Part shown: piece by piece, positions 22,623-33,543 of the stretch
How the letters are laid out: every line of letters begins with the position of its first letter
How positions within the stretch are numbered: position 1 is the first letter of the stretch
Origin: Chionoecetes opilio
Taxonomy: Eukaryota > Arthropoda > Malacostraca > Decapoda > Majidae
NCBI GenBank assembly: GCA_016584305.1
Contig: JACEEZ010023409.1
Coordinates: 198,501-262,500, forward strand
Direction: 5' to 3'
Length of the DNA stretch: 64,000 nt
Program-made: the position numbers and the translations under genes
Notes under the pieces: generated by a model
The model's database searches: none
What the model was told of the DNA's origin: nothing
Seen by the model: the letters and a program-made list of their open reading frames with translations, nothing else

Positions 22623-22802
22623 GGGCAGTTTGGCGTGGGGCACGAATAGCAAGTCCAGTATAGAGTAGTCTTTGACTCAACCATAGATGACAGTAGAACT
22701 GGATGTGACACTCCACAACTATGAGCTCTGGACGCTGCAGTATTGGCCCCATGGCCAGTCTGCTGGCCCATTCACTTGCTGCATATGACTATCATATAGA
22801 CT

Positions 22803-25198
22803 GGTTTATCAGTATATAGGATATACTGTTATCTTCGTAAATGTTTGTTCTATAATATTATCAAATAAAAAACAGTAAAATACACTAAAGAATGCCATTA
22901 TGAGAGAGTGAAGAAATATGCATGAACTTAATATTAACTTATAAGTTGTGGTGCTTGCCACTGCCACTTGCCAACTGAGCAGCAGTTATGGTGCTTGTGT
23001 TGGCCAACTTAGTCTGGTGCTTGATGTTCGCCCCATCGAGGATCATGTTCACCAGAGCAAGGAGGGATGGTGTCACAGAATCTTTCTGGCAGTCAGCGTG
23101 GAACGCACCGTCAAAGGTGAACCTGGTCTGAAACATTTCTCTACGTACTACCTGTGCTGCTCTTACTAGGTGCATGGCATCACTGTCATGATCACAGGCC
23201 TTCTTCAGGGCAGGACCTATATCTTTCTCAAACAAGAGAAGTGTGTCTCGGCCCTGAGAATGGGCTCTCAGATCAGGAAGCACAGAAAGAAGTCTGTCCT
23301 TCAGTCTGGTTGTGTGTATTCTGTTGGTTACCGTGGCACCCAGCTGCTCCAGTCTCGTCTTGTAGAGGTTAGCCACGTCTGAGAGTTTAAATACAGGGGC
23401 ATTGTCCTCCTCTGCATGCATGTCCTCCATGAATACCACCAGCTCAGCAAAGGCTATGACATGCAGACGATCCGCATCCTCGTCCTTGAGTGCGGCTGGT
23501 CTTATTTTGTTGTATAATGCACGGAGACAGTTGCGATGGTATTTTGCCTCGATGGCAATCATGTCTCCTGCAGACAGCTTGGCCAGCAGTTCAGTGTCCC
23601 CCAATTCAGTGGCACATCTCCGAAAGTTCTTGTCAATTTCCTTTGTAGCTGCTTCGTGCAAGTCTGCAGTGCCAGCTGGCTTATTGCAGAAGAAACAGAT
23701 AGGCTCGGTTGACTGTGGAAGCCTGTGGGCAGCTGCTGATCGTGTGTGCACGGTTGGAGTACCGGTACGTACTAGATTGCTGTCCTGAAGCTGATTCTGC
23801 TCTGCTCTGCTGGTCAAACATTTTTTTTTTAAACTTTAAACAACATTCCTTGTGCCACTGAGCACTGTGTGTCCTCAAGGTAGCTTCTACGCCATCGCCA
23901 TCATCCAGTCTGTTCACGTTGAGTTCCATTGGCATGTGCCGAAGTCCCTTGAACTGGAGGTCTTCTGTCAATGATGCATAGCCACTACCACTCGGTTTCA
24001 TAGTTGATCTTAGTGGGCACTGCAAAGGTTCAAAGGTTCTGCTTGGCAAAGAATACAAAGCTCCCAGTTAGTTCTTGGGGGTGGTCTTGATTGCTTGGAC
24101 GTAGAGGGCTGGGCTGGGTCTATGAGGATATGACGCTTTGCCATAGTGACGATCAGGTCTGGGATGCTTGTATCTTGGCTTCGACCATCAGGCAGGGAAT
24201 CCTGCAACACACAAGTACAACAATTGTGTTAGTACCAGCCACCACAGTTTACATTCATTGGCATCAATATTTGATATGTTGAGGTAATTGACCTCTCACT
24301 GTCCTCAGAGGTCAAAGCTAGACACCTGTAAATAATTACCAACGCTGTGTGGAATATGTAGACACTTTTATTGGAACACAAATGCATGGTTTGTACATCA
24401 TAAACATGTTTACCATTAACCAATGACGCCAAACAACAATATTTTGATACTTTGAGGTCATTGACCTCTCACGGTCCTCAGAGGTCAAATCTGCCTTACC
24501 TCCCGATCTGAAAATGAAGCTTATGGCATGTACTAACACTGGTAGAAATTTCATGCTTAAGTCATAATTTGCACAATTCTTATGATATAAGAGATTATCA
24601 GCTATACGTACTATTAAACTCTTCGCCATTTAATACTTTGCGAGAAAACATTTTACATGAAACATATCAATAGAAGCGGAATTCTATTAGTTTTCCATTG
24701 ATATATTTTGTTTTCTGATAAATGAATTAATACTATGCATAAATAGCATTAACTAAATAAATAGCCTGATCAATCGGGAAACTTCCGCAAAATATTAAAT
24801 GGCGAAGAGTTTAAGTGAATATTGAGTTCATGCACATTTCTTCAATCTCATAATGACATTTCTTTAAGTGTATTTTACTGTTTTTTATTTGATAATATTA
24901 AAGAACAAACATTTACGAAGATAACGGTATATCATTTATACTGATAAACTATAGGAAGGGAGATGGGAATGATGTTCGAAAATGTCAGGAATCGCAAAAC
25001 TGGCCTCCACTGGTCATGGGCAGTTTGGCGTGGGGCACGAATAGCAAGTCCAGTATAGAGTAGTCTTTGACTCAACCATAGATGACAGTAGAACTGGATG
25101 TGACACTCCACAACTATGAGCTCTGGACGCTGCAGTATTGGCCCCATGGCCAGTCTGCTGGCCCATTCACTTGCTGCATATGACTATCATATAGACTG
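22803..25198 (-). repeat. Tandem duplicate (copy B) of the 2,395-bp element unit
   Basis: Every landmark of copy A recurs exactly 2,395 bases later (for example 20544 to 22939, 21286 to 23681). I see only a handful of single-base differences across more than 2 kb. The flanks differ more, so the duplication edges lie within the roughly 75-base TTATCAGTATA terminal block. A third, shorter foldback copy of the terminal block follows at 25199-25700. Confidence 0.9.
22939..24210 (-). pseudogene. N-terminal half of a CXC-family element protein, copy B
   Basis: Same three frames and same ten-base homopolymer junction (23821-23830) as copy A, with one Asp-to-Glu change (MHAEEDN) and one Thr-to-Ile change near the end. 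The identical frameshifts in both copies show that the frame was already broken, or that the A-run slips in use, before the duplication. Confidence 0.75.
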
Positions 25199-25700
25199 GT
25201 TTATCAGTATATAGGATATACTGTTATCTTCGTAAATGTTTGTTCTATAATATTATCAAATAAAAAACAGTAAAACACGCTAAAGAAATGCCATTACGAG
25301 ACTGAAGAAATATGCATTAACTTAATATTTACTTCAACTCTTCGCCATTTAAAACTTTGTGTGTCAACTTTTATCATGAAGGGTATCAATAGAAGCGCAA
25401 TTTTATTAGCTTTCCATTGATGTAGTTCGTTTTCTGATAAATGAATTAGAACCATGCATAAATTAGCATTAGCTAAATGAATAAAATCATCAATCGGGTC
25501 ATTTTCCAGATTGATGAAGTTATTTATTTACTTATATATTTCGTTTTCTGCTAAATGAATTAGCACCATCTATAAATTAGCGTTAACTAAATAAATAACC
25601 TATCAATCGGGGAAAATTACCTGATTGATGATTTTATTCATTTAATAATATTATAGAACAAACATTTACGAAGATAACAGTATATCATATATACTGATAA
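25199..25700. mobile_element. Foldback remnant of the same inverted-repeat family
   Basis: Begins GGTTTATCAGTATATAGG and ends with the inverse ATACTGATAAACC at about 25700, with CTTCGCCATTTAA and AATCGGG motifs inside. It continues outward at 25701-25830 into the inverse of 22675-22800. No coding capacity. Confidence 0.7.
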
Positions 25701-25977
25701 ACCAGTCTATATGATAGTCATATGCAGCAAGTGAATGGGCCAGCAGACTGGCCATGGTGCCAGTACTGCAGTGTGCACCGCGCGTGGCGGCGGAGTGTCA
25801 CATCCAGTTCTACTGTTATCTATGACTCAACCCTTGGCTATCACGCATTCGGCTATCGCACTTTACGGCTATCACGCATACCTAAATGTACCTTAACCTT
25901 TAGCTATAGCGCATCACGCTGTCGCGTTTCACGGCTATCACGCATCTTCTTCTTCTTCTTCTTTTTTCTTCTTTTTT

Positions 25978-26312
25978 GCCTATAGCGTCTGTAGGCAGTA
26001 ACCTCCAGGGGCTGCAATGGTAGGCCCTGGAGGCTTACATGAGGACTGTGATCGTTGGCTCTCGCCTCTAATGGCGCGGGCATGATTTTTAAAGTGGCGC
26101 CTGTGTTTAGAGGCTCATGCCGCCCCCCTGTGTCCTTCTATGCACTCGCCGTCTAATATAAAATTAATTAATGACCAGCATGTGGGCGTTCTTCGGCCAC
26201 TTGACGATTGCCGAAAGATTGTGGCAACTGGCGGAATTCGAACTTGGTACACCGTGCTTGCCACTTCCAGACACTAACCATGTCTTTCACGGGAGGCCAC
26301 CGCCTCCCGTGA
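25978..26312 (-). mobile_element. SINE family 1, reverse orientation
   Basis: Read in reverse it starts GGGAGGCGGTGGCCTCCC, has a B box GTTCGAATTCC, and shows the family body with a 3' TGGAGGTTACTGCCTACAG. A (CTT)n run at 25946-25975 sits at the 3' side. Confidence 0.8.
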
Positions 26313-26544
26313 AATGTATCAAGGAATCCAAGATTGAAGGCCAAGACATCCTGATTAATTCTAATATTTGACTGCTAAGCACTAAAATTGTATATACAAA
26401 ACCTTTTATAGTGTTAAAAGTACTGTTGAGGCCTTAAATGTGCCGGGGAGCACAATTACCTCTTCACAAACATACGTTGTTCTGTTGTGGCCGCTAATTA
26501 AGATGGCGGCCCACGTAGGACATTTCTCGTCAGCTGTGCATATA

Positions 26545-27247
26545 CAATCAAACCTCGATATAACGGACTAAAGGGGGGGAGGAGTGGTCCGTTAAAGCCG
26601 ATTGTCCGTTATAGCGAGGGTATTTTCCCAAGGGTGGAAAAATATATGAAAAAAACGGTTAAAATTGTGAAATAAATGAGAAATAATAACAAATACAACC
26701 AGACTGTGTAGCTATGCTGGGAGGTAAACAGTGACTGGCACTACATGCTGAATTTGGTCCACTCCTACACGTGAAATAAATGAGAAATAATCACAAACAC
26801 AACCAGACCGTGTAGCTAGTCAAGCTGAAGCTCTAGTGAAAGGTAAACAAACAACAAGCTAGGCACAGCCCGTGGCTGTCAAAGGTATTGCATATTATCA
26901 TGACTAATGCTCATTATTATATATATTATATGGTTGTGAAGTGCAGTTCTATACACTTGTCACTATTTAGGTCAGTGTAGCACTGCGTGTCACCTTAGAT
27001 AAGGGTGATTTAGGATGTTGAGGTGACAGGGCGAGTGTAGCAGCGGCCACGCCATAACACTAATAATCACTATTTTAAACAATACACACCTTCTACTACT
27101 AAATCACTAGCAACACAGGCTCCTTCCTTATATGTCTTAATATGTGATACATTAAAACTCCTTAAAACCCAAGCATTCCAAGGTAAAATGAGAAAATAAT
27201 ACAATTATGTTGAGTTGACAATTCGAGCGGCGATGAGCGGTCTAATA

Positions 27248-27278
<31 letters not shown>

Positions 27279-27350
27279 ATTGTCACACAAATGGAGTCCG
27301 TTACATCCGAAGTCCGTTACATCGAGGTCCGTTATATCGAGGTTTGACTG
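26545..27350. mobile_element. Tigger/pogo-type MITE
   Basis: Ends CAATCAAACCTCGATATAAC and its inverse TTATATCGAGGTTTGACTG, flanked by TA (26543-26544 and 27351-27352). This terminal motif is characteristic of Tigger elements. The GTCCGTTAYATCGAGG motif is repeated at the right end. Inside, a 50-base segment (26670 and 26771) is duplicated. No transposase. Confidence 0.85.
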
Positions 27351-27352
27351 TA

Positions 27353-28045
27353 TAAACAAAGACGAAATGTGTATACAGTTGATTATGGTATGCTATTTAT
27401 TCAGGAAGACAAAGGTAACTTAGGTAAGGCAGATGACAAGTTATTGATAACGTGTCGTCATAAGGGGTGGACGCCCGCCCCCGACTGTAGGTGGCGCCAG
27501 GAGTCATTCCACCTCCTCGATAACAAACCTGGAGACATGTCGGGAATGCGGGGTTTTGGGTGGCGAAAGTCGAAACTAGTTTTATGCAGGGAGCAGATTA
27601 TGTGGATGGCATAAAATGTATCCGGTAAACACTATGGGATGACATAAGGGCAAAAATACATAAAGATATATAATTGATAAAGTCGGGTAACCCTACCTAT
27701 TCCCGGAAAAATCTTAACCTAACCTAATGAGGCATTTCCGATGATTTTTAATGTAACCATCATTCTTACCACCTCAAAATGCATAGGAAGAGAGCACTAC
27801 TAGCCTCATACTATGGTTAAAAGTATCAAAATACCGAAAAAAGTGGTAAAATATGTGGTCATCTTGGGGATCCTGGCACCAATTATAATTATTCCCATTA
27901 GTTCTATTGTTCTGCTATCACGATTTTGGCTATAGCGCGCCGATGGAGGCACCAATAAGACACGATAGCCGAGGGTTGAGTGTATATAAAAAGGCACTGA
28001 AAGATCTTAATGGAGACAGTGGAGAGTAAATTTTGATGGGTGATT
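27353..28045. other. Gene-free DNA at the right end of the pogo-like element
   Basis: Contains AATGCGGGGTTTTGGGTGG (27547), related to the foldback arm at 34455, and a short CTTAACCTAACCTAA. Short open frames have no recognisable content. Confidence 0.5.
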
Positions 28046-28047
28046 TT

Positions 28048-28233
28048 GTTTACAAGTAAGTGATGTTACCTTCAAGCTAGTCATCCTGGTCAACACTACT
28101 ACTGGGTTGGTGGAGCTTTGGATCAGGGAAATAACCAACAACTGTGACATCAACCCTGAAGATGTACACAAACAAAGGTTTTTACCAAGCACACATTTAT
28201 TGAAAATCACACCTGCACTGCCAACCCAACAAC
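28048..28233. repeat. Direct repeat flanking the zinc-finger gene, copy 1
   Basis: About 186 bases nearly identical to 29968-30152. On the minus strand it lies just after the zinc-finger stop codon and contains AATAAA (28196-28201), so this copy looks like the 3' UTR and poly(A) region of that gene. Confidence 0.8.
28196..28201 (-). terminator. Poly(A) signal of the zinc-finger gene
   Basis: TTTATT on the plus strand, AATAAA on the minus strand, 177 bases past the stop codon of the zinc-finger frame. Confidence 0.6.
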
Positions 28234-28377
28234 TGCTGTAGCCATTACTCCCTCACAGAACACAAGGGCACGGCTGCCACCACACCTGTAACACACTGTC
28301 CACCACCACCCATTGCCACACAGGACACACTCCCACAGGCACGGGTACAGCCACACTTGTCCACACAACACACCACC

Positions 28378-29152
28378 TCAAAAGTGTATCTTCATGTGCT
28401 GGGCAATATCACTCTTTGTCTTGAAACACTTGCTACAAATATCACACTTGAACTCTCGCAAGCCAGTGTGTCTAAAGGTGTGTTTGTTGAGATTAGCAGT
28501 GGTATCAAACCTTTTCCCACACTCTAGACATTCATGATTTCTAACACCACTGTGTGTCAGAGTGTGTTCGGTGAGGTTACCCTTAGTAGTAAATCTTTTC
28601 CCACACTCAAGACATTCATAATTTTTAACACCACTGTGTATCAGGGTGTGTGTGGTGAGGTGACTCTTTTGAGTAAATATTTTCCCACACTCTAAACATT
28701 CATAATTCTTAACACCAATGTGTGTCAGGGTGTGTGTGGTTAGGTGACTCTTTTGAGTAAATCTTTTCCCACACTCTAAACATTCATAATTCTTAACACC
28801 ACTGTGTGTCAGGGTGTGTCTGGTGAGGTTATCCTTCGTAGCAAATTTTTTCACACACTCTAGACATTCAAATATTTGAACACCACTGTGTGTCAGGGCG
28901 TGTTTGGTGAGGTTACTCTTTGTAGTAAATCTTTTCCCACACTCTATAACATTCATAATTCTTAACACCACTGTGTGTCAAGGAATGTCTCTCAAGCTTA
29001 CACTTGTATTTGAATGTTTTATCACACTGCTGGCACTTCAGCTCACTGTCTGCCTTGTGGCCTGAGCTGCCTGCCTCCAGGTGATTCTTGCCAACACACC
29101 TGTGCCTCCCCACCCCTGAGGCAGACTGATCCTGCTGCTCCCGGCCACTCAT
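28378..29152 (-). pseudogene. C2H2 zinc-finger protein, frameshifted or misassembled
   Basis: Read on the minus strand, an N-terminal frame starts at 29152 (MSGREQQDQSASGVG) and contains a first C2H2 finger, CQQCDKTFKYKCKLERHSLTH. The second finger begins NYEC and then loses frame: GAATGTTATAGAGTG at about 28945 has one extra base compared with GAATGTYTAGAGTG in the other fingers. The frame 28971-28378 continues with the rest of finger two and six more fingers of the form ECLECGKRFTTKSNLTKH, joined by THSGVKNY linkers, ending MKIHF and a stop. About eight tandem fingers suggest a nuclear sequence-specific DNA-binding protein. The single 1-base insertion in an otherwise clean array could be a sequencing error. 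A poly(A) signal lies 180 bases downstream. I chose 29152 as the first methionine before finger one. Confidence 0.75.
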
Positions 29153-29249
29153 GCTGCTGCCCGGCCCACAGCCTCCACCGCAGCAATACTCTCGCTAGCA
29201 CACGCGACGGCCGGTCCTGCGGGAACCCTCTGGGATGCCAGAGTTAGCC

Positions 29250-29967
29250 AGGTTAGTGCCAGGCGGAGCAGCCGGCTTGGAGTGTGACCTCAGCACCTAC
29301 AACGGTAATAGTGATTGGGTTTTACTTGCAATATGGCTGTATGTGTTTTGTGTGTTTTGCACGCAAGCTTCAGTGCAAGGAATTCATATAGTTCTAGAAA
29401 TCACAATTTTTGCCCTGTAAGGCATCGTAATACAAATTTAAGTGTACCGTAGCATCGTTATAAAGGACCCCATTGTACTTGCATGTTTGATACCCTGACA
29501 CCTCCAAAAGCTAGGCATCACTAGGTTGGGCCGAAACCTAACTCTGGTGAATGTTTCATGCAAATACGTCCATAAGTATTTTGCGTTATCATGACACACA
29601 CACACAACAGATCCAACGGATCACACAATCTCCTTGACAGAGGTAATGCTGAAGAGCACCAAGCAATCTACTTTCCTCACTACTGCTAAGCAGGTGCGTG
29701 TGTGACGTCCTAGCTTTTAGCAGACTGCCGCCGAGGAAAGAATGACAGGTTCAGTGGACTCCTTGCTAAAGTTTACTCGAGAGGGACTGTCTGTTCACCC
29801 ATCCTCTACACTTATAAATAGGACCCGACTGGCTGCTTGGTTTGTACCTTTTACATCCTTAACCTTATGCCATGCCTGACTCTTCTTTCTCACACTGGTA
29901 AGGTCATTTGCCCTGTCAGGTAAGGCCTTAAGCTTGTTCTATTAGGACAGCTTAAGTCTCCCTTTGC
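29250..29967. other. Upstream flank of the zinc-finger gene
   Basis: Candidate 5' region of the minus-strand zinc-finger gene. I see no clear TATA box or splice pattern, a short (CA)n at 29595-29608, and no other coding region. Confidence 0.4.
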
Positions 29968-30152
29968 TTGTAAGTGGTGTTACCTTCAAGCTAGAGTCAT
30001 CCTGGGCAACACTAGTACTGGGTTGGTGGAGCTTTGGATCAGGGAAATAACCAAACAACTGTGACATCAACTCTGAAGATGTACACAAACAAAGGTTTTT
30101 ACCAAGCACACACATTTATTGAAAGTCACACCTGCACTGCCAACCCAACAAT
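29968..30152. repeat. Direct repeat flanking the zinc-finger gene, copy 2
   Basis: Nearly identical to 28048-28233, same orientation, including the TTTATT. No zinc-finger sequence follows; a LINE scrap does. It looks like the 3' end of a lost duplicate gene. Confidence 0.75.
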
Positions 30153-30213
30153 TTCTTTTGTTTTATGTGTACTGTCAAAATAGCTAATCAAACACAGTTG
30201 ATGGATCAATCAA

Positions 30214-30462
30214 TCAATCAATCATCATGGGGGCATACGCCGGGGGGCGCGTCGCTTCGCCCACCCTACGACGCCACTCTCGGGGGTCACCTCGCGCGAG
30301 TCCCCATGCAGGCTCCCTTCCCATACCAAGCAGCTCTCGACAGGAAGCATCAACTTGCCCCAGCCACGAGCCTTGTGGGCGCCCCCTTGGCCTCCTCCAC
30401 ACCGGATTGTCTCTTACAGATACAACCCGGAGGGAAGGATCGGTTTCAGGGTAGCGTGCCAC
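30214..30462 (-). pseudogene. LINE ORF2 C-terminal fragment
   Basis: The minus frame reads RRPRGRPQGSWLGQVD, then LGMGREPAWGLARGDPREWR. A GRP..W..QVD segment followed by A..LA.D...WR is the usual tail of many non-LTR retrotransposon ORF2 proteins. Only this tail is present. The stretch 30470-31316 to its right holds short (CA)n runs and ACCGTATTTTACGGCTTATAAG-type ends (30505 and 31529) but no gene. Confidence 0.55.
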
Positions 30463-31436
30463 ATGCCCATATAGCCCAAGTTGGCGCGGACGGACTATGC
30501 AGGTACCGTATTTTACGGCTTATAAGCAACCCAGATTTTGGAAAGAAATTTCTAAGAAAAAAACCCCCCGATTTTCTACCTGGTAGGCGGTAGAAAAATC
30601 TGCAGATTTTCTCGGTAGCCGGTGGTCTGAAGTGTCTTTCTGCTGCTCTGTTCCCATGTTCTTTGGCGTATCGTACAACTTTTAGCCTGTATGCGATAGT
30701 TTAAGTAAATAGTTTTGATGAATTCGCCATGGGTGATAATTTCCAGGACATAATAGTGGGAATGGATCAGTGTGGGAATTAATTAGCAACTCAATTGTGG
30801 GAACTTCTAACTAGTTGGCAGCCTGACACCCCCACGCTGTGACACACAACCTGACACCCCCACGCTGTGACACACACATCACTGAGCACTGCTCACACTC
30901 ACACACACACAGTGGTGCCGTAATCAATAATTATTTTTTCATTTTCCTCTAACTAGTATTTTTTTTTCTTGGCTGGTAAACTTTTTAAAGTACTCACCAG
31001 TGGCTGGTAAGATGAATTGTACACGTTCAGGCCTGTATAGTACATGCTGTAAATGTGTCAATTTCATCCCCACCCAAAAACACCACACTCCCATATGTGC
31101 CCCAGGTTTGTTGGTGTAGATAGAGGGGAGGGGGCATCTCTCCCCTACTTTATAATTACATTTTAGAGGTATCTGAAGGGGTTTGTTTATGGAACTGTCG
31201 CCGAAACACCCGAGAACTATCGCCGATGTGGAAATTTTTGGCGACACTATTGGCAACGTTGCATGCATATTTGTGCAGACCGTTTTAACAATGGGAAAGC
31301 CATTGAAAAATACCTACACTACCCTCCCGAGTTTCGCGCTTGCTTTCTTCCGGAGGCATAGCGCGAAACTCGCGGATCGCGAAACTCTGGTATTATAAAC
31401 CCTGTAAAAGTGCTTATTTAGTCCGTTTTTTTTTTT

Positions 31437-31530
31437 TTTTTTGTGTGTGTGTGTGCCTACAGCGCCGTTAGGCAGTGACCTCCAGGGGTGGGATGGTAGG
31501 CCCTGGAGGTTAACTTGAGGGCTGTGTACC
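31437..31530 (-). mobile_element. SINE family 1 3' end, reverse
   Basis: Carries the inverse of the family 3' part (GCAGTGACCTCCAGGGGTGG and GTAGGCCCTGGAGG) after a T-run at 31425-31442 that corresponds to the A-tail. Confidence 0.75.
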
Positions 31531-31596
31531 TACCGTATATTACAGCTTATAAGACTCACTTTTTCCCCAAAAAAATATCCTGAAAATGCCCCAAGC

Positions 31597-31695
31597 CCCT
31601 GTCCACCCAGCAGTAAATGGGTACTGGGTGTTAGCCTAGGGTTTGTGACCCGCTTCCCGGGGTGGTGGCTTCAGCCAACACTACGTAGAGCAGAG
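31597..31695 (+). mobile_element. Partial SINE body shared with the tRNA-Val SINE
   Basis: CTGTCCACCCAGCAGTAAAT, GGGTGTTAGCC and TGGTGGCTTCAGCCAACAC match in inverse orientation the body of the SINE at 50455-50705. The tRNA-like head is absent. Confidence 0.6.
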
Positions 31696-32116
31696 GAAGG
31701 AGGAGAGGAGCTTGAGATTGAGCTTGAGTTGGGAGTCACCCAGCAGATGCTGTTTTGGTCTGAGTGAGTGAGCCTGACACATATCTTGTCAGCTGATGGT
31801 TGTGTGACAGTGTTATACGACAATTACACTGTCACAATGCCTTCCTCTCTTCTCTCCTGTATCCTCCAGTACCTCCAGAAACCACAGTACCACACACGTC
31901 ATGGTTAATCACTTATAAAGGAGTATTTTGTGGTAAATAGTAAGGTAAGGTGCTACTTATTTCCAGGTGCTACCTATCTTATGCGACACCGGCTGTTCCT
32001 GTAGAGAAAAACACAAACAAATGGAAAAAAACAAAGCAAAACTACATACAGCTATACTAAGCCTATTATTATACTATACTAAGCAGGAAGGAAGGAAGAT
32101 GTGTCCCGTACATCTC

Positions 32117-32477
32117 TTATGGGAGGCGGTAGCAGAGTGGGTAGCGTCAAGATAATGAGCGGACTGGACGCAAGTGCAGTAGAAGAACCCTCCCTTCAAA
32201 GGCCCCGGGGAGATGCACGACCTTACTGGCTGCCAGTCTGGCTCATGAAGGGCCCAAAATCTTCAACAGCCTCCACAAAAATGTGAGAAACATCACAGGG
32301 TGCTCTGTCAACACCTTTAAATATGGACTGGACAAAATACTACGGACAGTGTCGGATGAACCTCCAGTACCGGGTTACACTGCCAAGTGTAGGACCTCCA
32401 ACACCATACCGGACCAGGTGGCCCTGTTAGACAGGGACGCCAGGACTGGCAGCAGCGGTGGACCACCACGACTGTGA
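32117..32477 (+). pseudogene. LINE C-terminal fragment with a SINE head fused upstream
   Basis: 32120-32150 is the first 30 bases of SINE family 1 (GGGAGGCGGTAGCAGAGTGG). After a junction near 32151 a LINE frame follows: FNSLHKNVRNITGCSVNTF in one frame, then GLDKILRTVSDEPPVPGYT and SSGGPPRL and a stop at 32477. This is the recognisable end of a non-LTR reverse transcriptase protein. A CCAAGTAAACCAAGTAAGC tail follows. Confidence 0.65.
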
Positions 32478-32589
32478 GGCTTTGCCTCTTAACAAGACCA
32501 AGTAAACCAAGTAAGCAAGTATATGTCAAGCTCGAGCACAAGCTTGACAGACGACCTACAAAGTGATACTAAGCAGAAAAGGTCACAAG

Positions 32590-32905
32590 AAGAAGAAGAA
32601 GTCTCCGAGTGGCGTTCTCGGTGATCCGAGTTCGATCCTTGATGAGGGCTGTAAAATCCACTTTAAAATCTTTCTCTGCACTGTTGAGTGGCCTAAGAAC
32701 ACCCACATGCTGCCCATTAGCTCTACCTTTGATTGCGAGTGCATCGGAGGATACAGGGGGCGGCATGAGACTCTAATCACAGGCGTCACTATAGAAATTC
32801 TGTCTGCGCCACCACGGGCGAGGGCCAACCATCACCGCCCTCAAGTTAATCTCCAGGGCCTACCATCCCACTCCTGGAGGTCACTGCCTAACGGCGCTGT
32901 AGGCA

Positions 32906-32935
<30 letters not shown>
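32590..32935 (+). mobile_element. SINE family 1, nearly complete
   Basis: Contains the B box GAGTTCGATCC at about 32627, the full body and a (CA)n plus A-tail (32907-32936). The first bases of the head are replaced by a (GAA)n run. Confidence 0.85.
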
Positions 32936-32936
<1 letters not shown>

Positions 32937-33046
32937 GCGAAACTCGGGGATATAATGCGCGAAAGTCGGGATGATAAGAATTTAGGACTCAGCGCGAAAC
33001 TCGAGGATCGCGAAACTCGCATAGCGTGAAACTCGGGAGGGTAGTG

Positions 33047-33543
33047 TATATACGTATATTTGTTCGTGGCTCCTATTTGTCTGTCTCGATCAAGGATGGA
33101 ATAGAGGAAAGGATGGAATGAGGGATGGAGAGAAGTAAAGCGTATCCTTCGTCTTTTCTGCCTGCTCTCCAAGGGGGCGGGGTCAGGAGATGGGTGTTAC
33201 CAACTTTACATGCATATTTGTGCCATTGAAAGCCATTGATAGTTCAAGTTATTGCTATTATTTAATCCCTGAATACAGAAACATGAGTAAAAGCTAATTA
33301 AATATATATTGGCTACTGTAATATCAAGATCAAGAACTGGAACTTCCGCCGACGTGAAACATTGGAACAGTCGGCGACAGTTCCAGGTACCTCAGAAGGG
33401 ACCTGTGAAGGTCTGGAGGAAAAAAACAGTTAGAAGGGCTGGAAAGGACTCCTGTATAGAGTTTTACCATAATACCCACGTATTAGGACGCCAAAAATAC
33501 AAAATTTACCGCAAAAACAGTAATATAAAAATAAAAGGTAATA
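33047..33543. other. Gene-free DNA between the pogo-like element and a foldback element
   Basis: AT-rich. Contains GGAACTTCCGCCGACGTG and GTCGGCGACAGTTCC (33340-33385), a motif set also found near 31190 and 58565-58830. Confidence 0.5.

Larger units (their letters stand above)
25823..27982. mobile_element. pogo/Tigger-like element with nested SINE and Tigger MITE
   Basis: Left end ACTCAACCCTTGGCTATCAC and right end GATAGCCGAGGGTTGAGTG are inverse to each other, and both are followed by TA, the target of Tc1/mariner-pogo elements. Subterminal GGCTATCACGC and TATAGCGC repeats occur near both ends. The interior is taken up by a reverse SINE and a Tigger MITE; no transposase is visible. Confidence 0.65.
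31317..33046. mobile_element. Second pogo-like element, with nested SINE and LINE fragments
   Basis: Left end CACTACCCTCCCGAGTTTCG and right end GAAACTCGGGAGGGTAGTG are inverse copies, flanked by TA (31315-31316 and 33047-33048). Subterminal GCGCGAAACTCG and GATCGCGAAACTC repeats occur on both sides. The interior is filled with SINE and LINE pieces and has no transposase. Confidence 0.75.
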
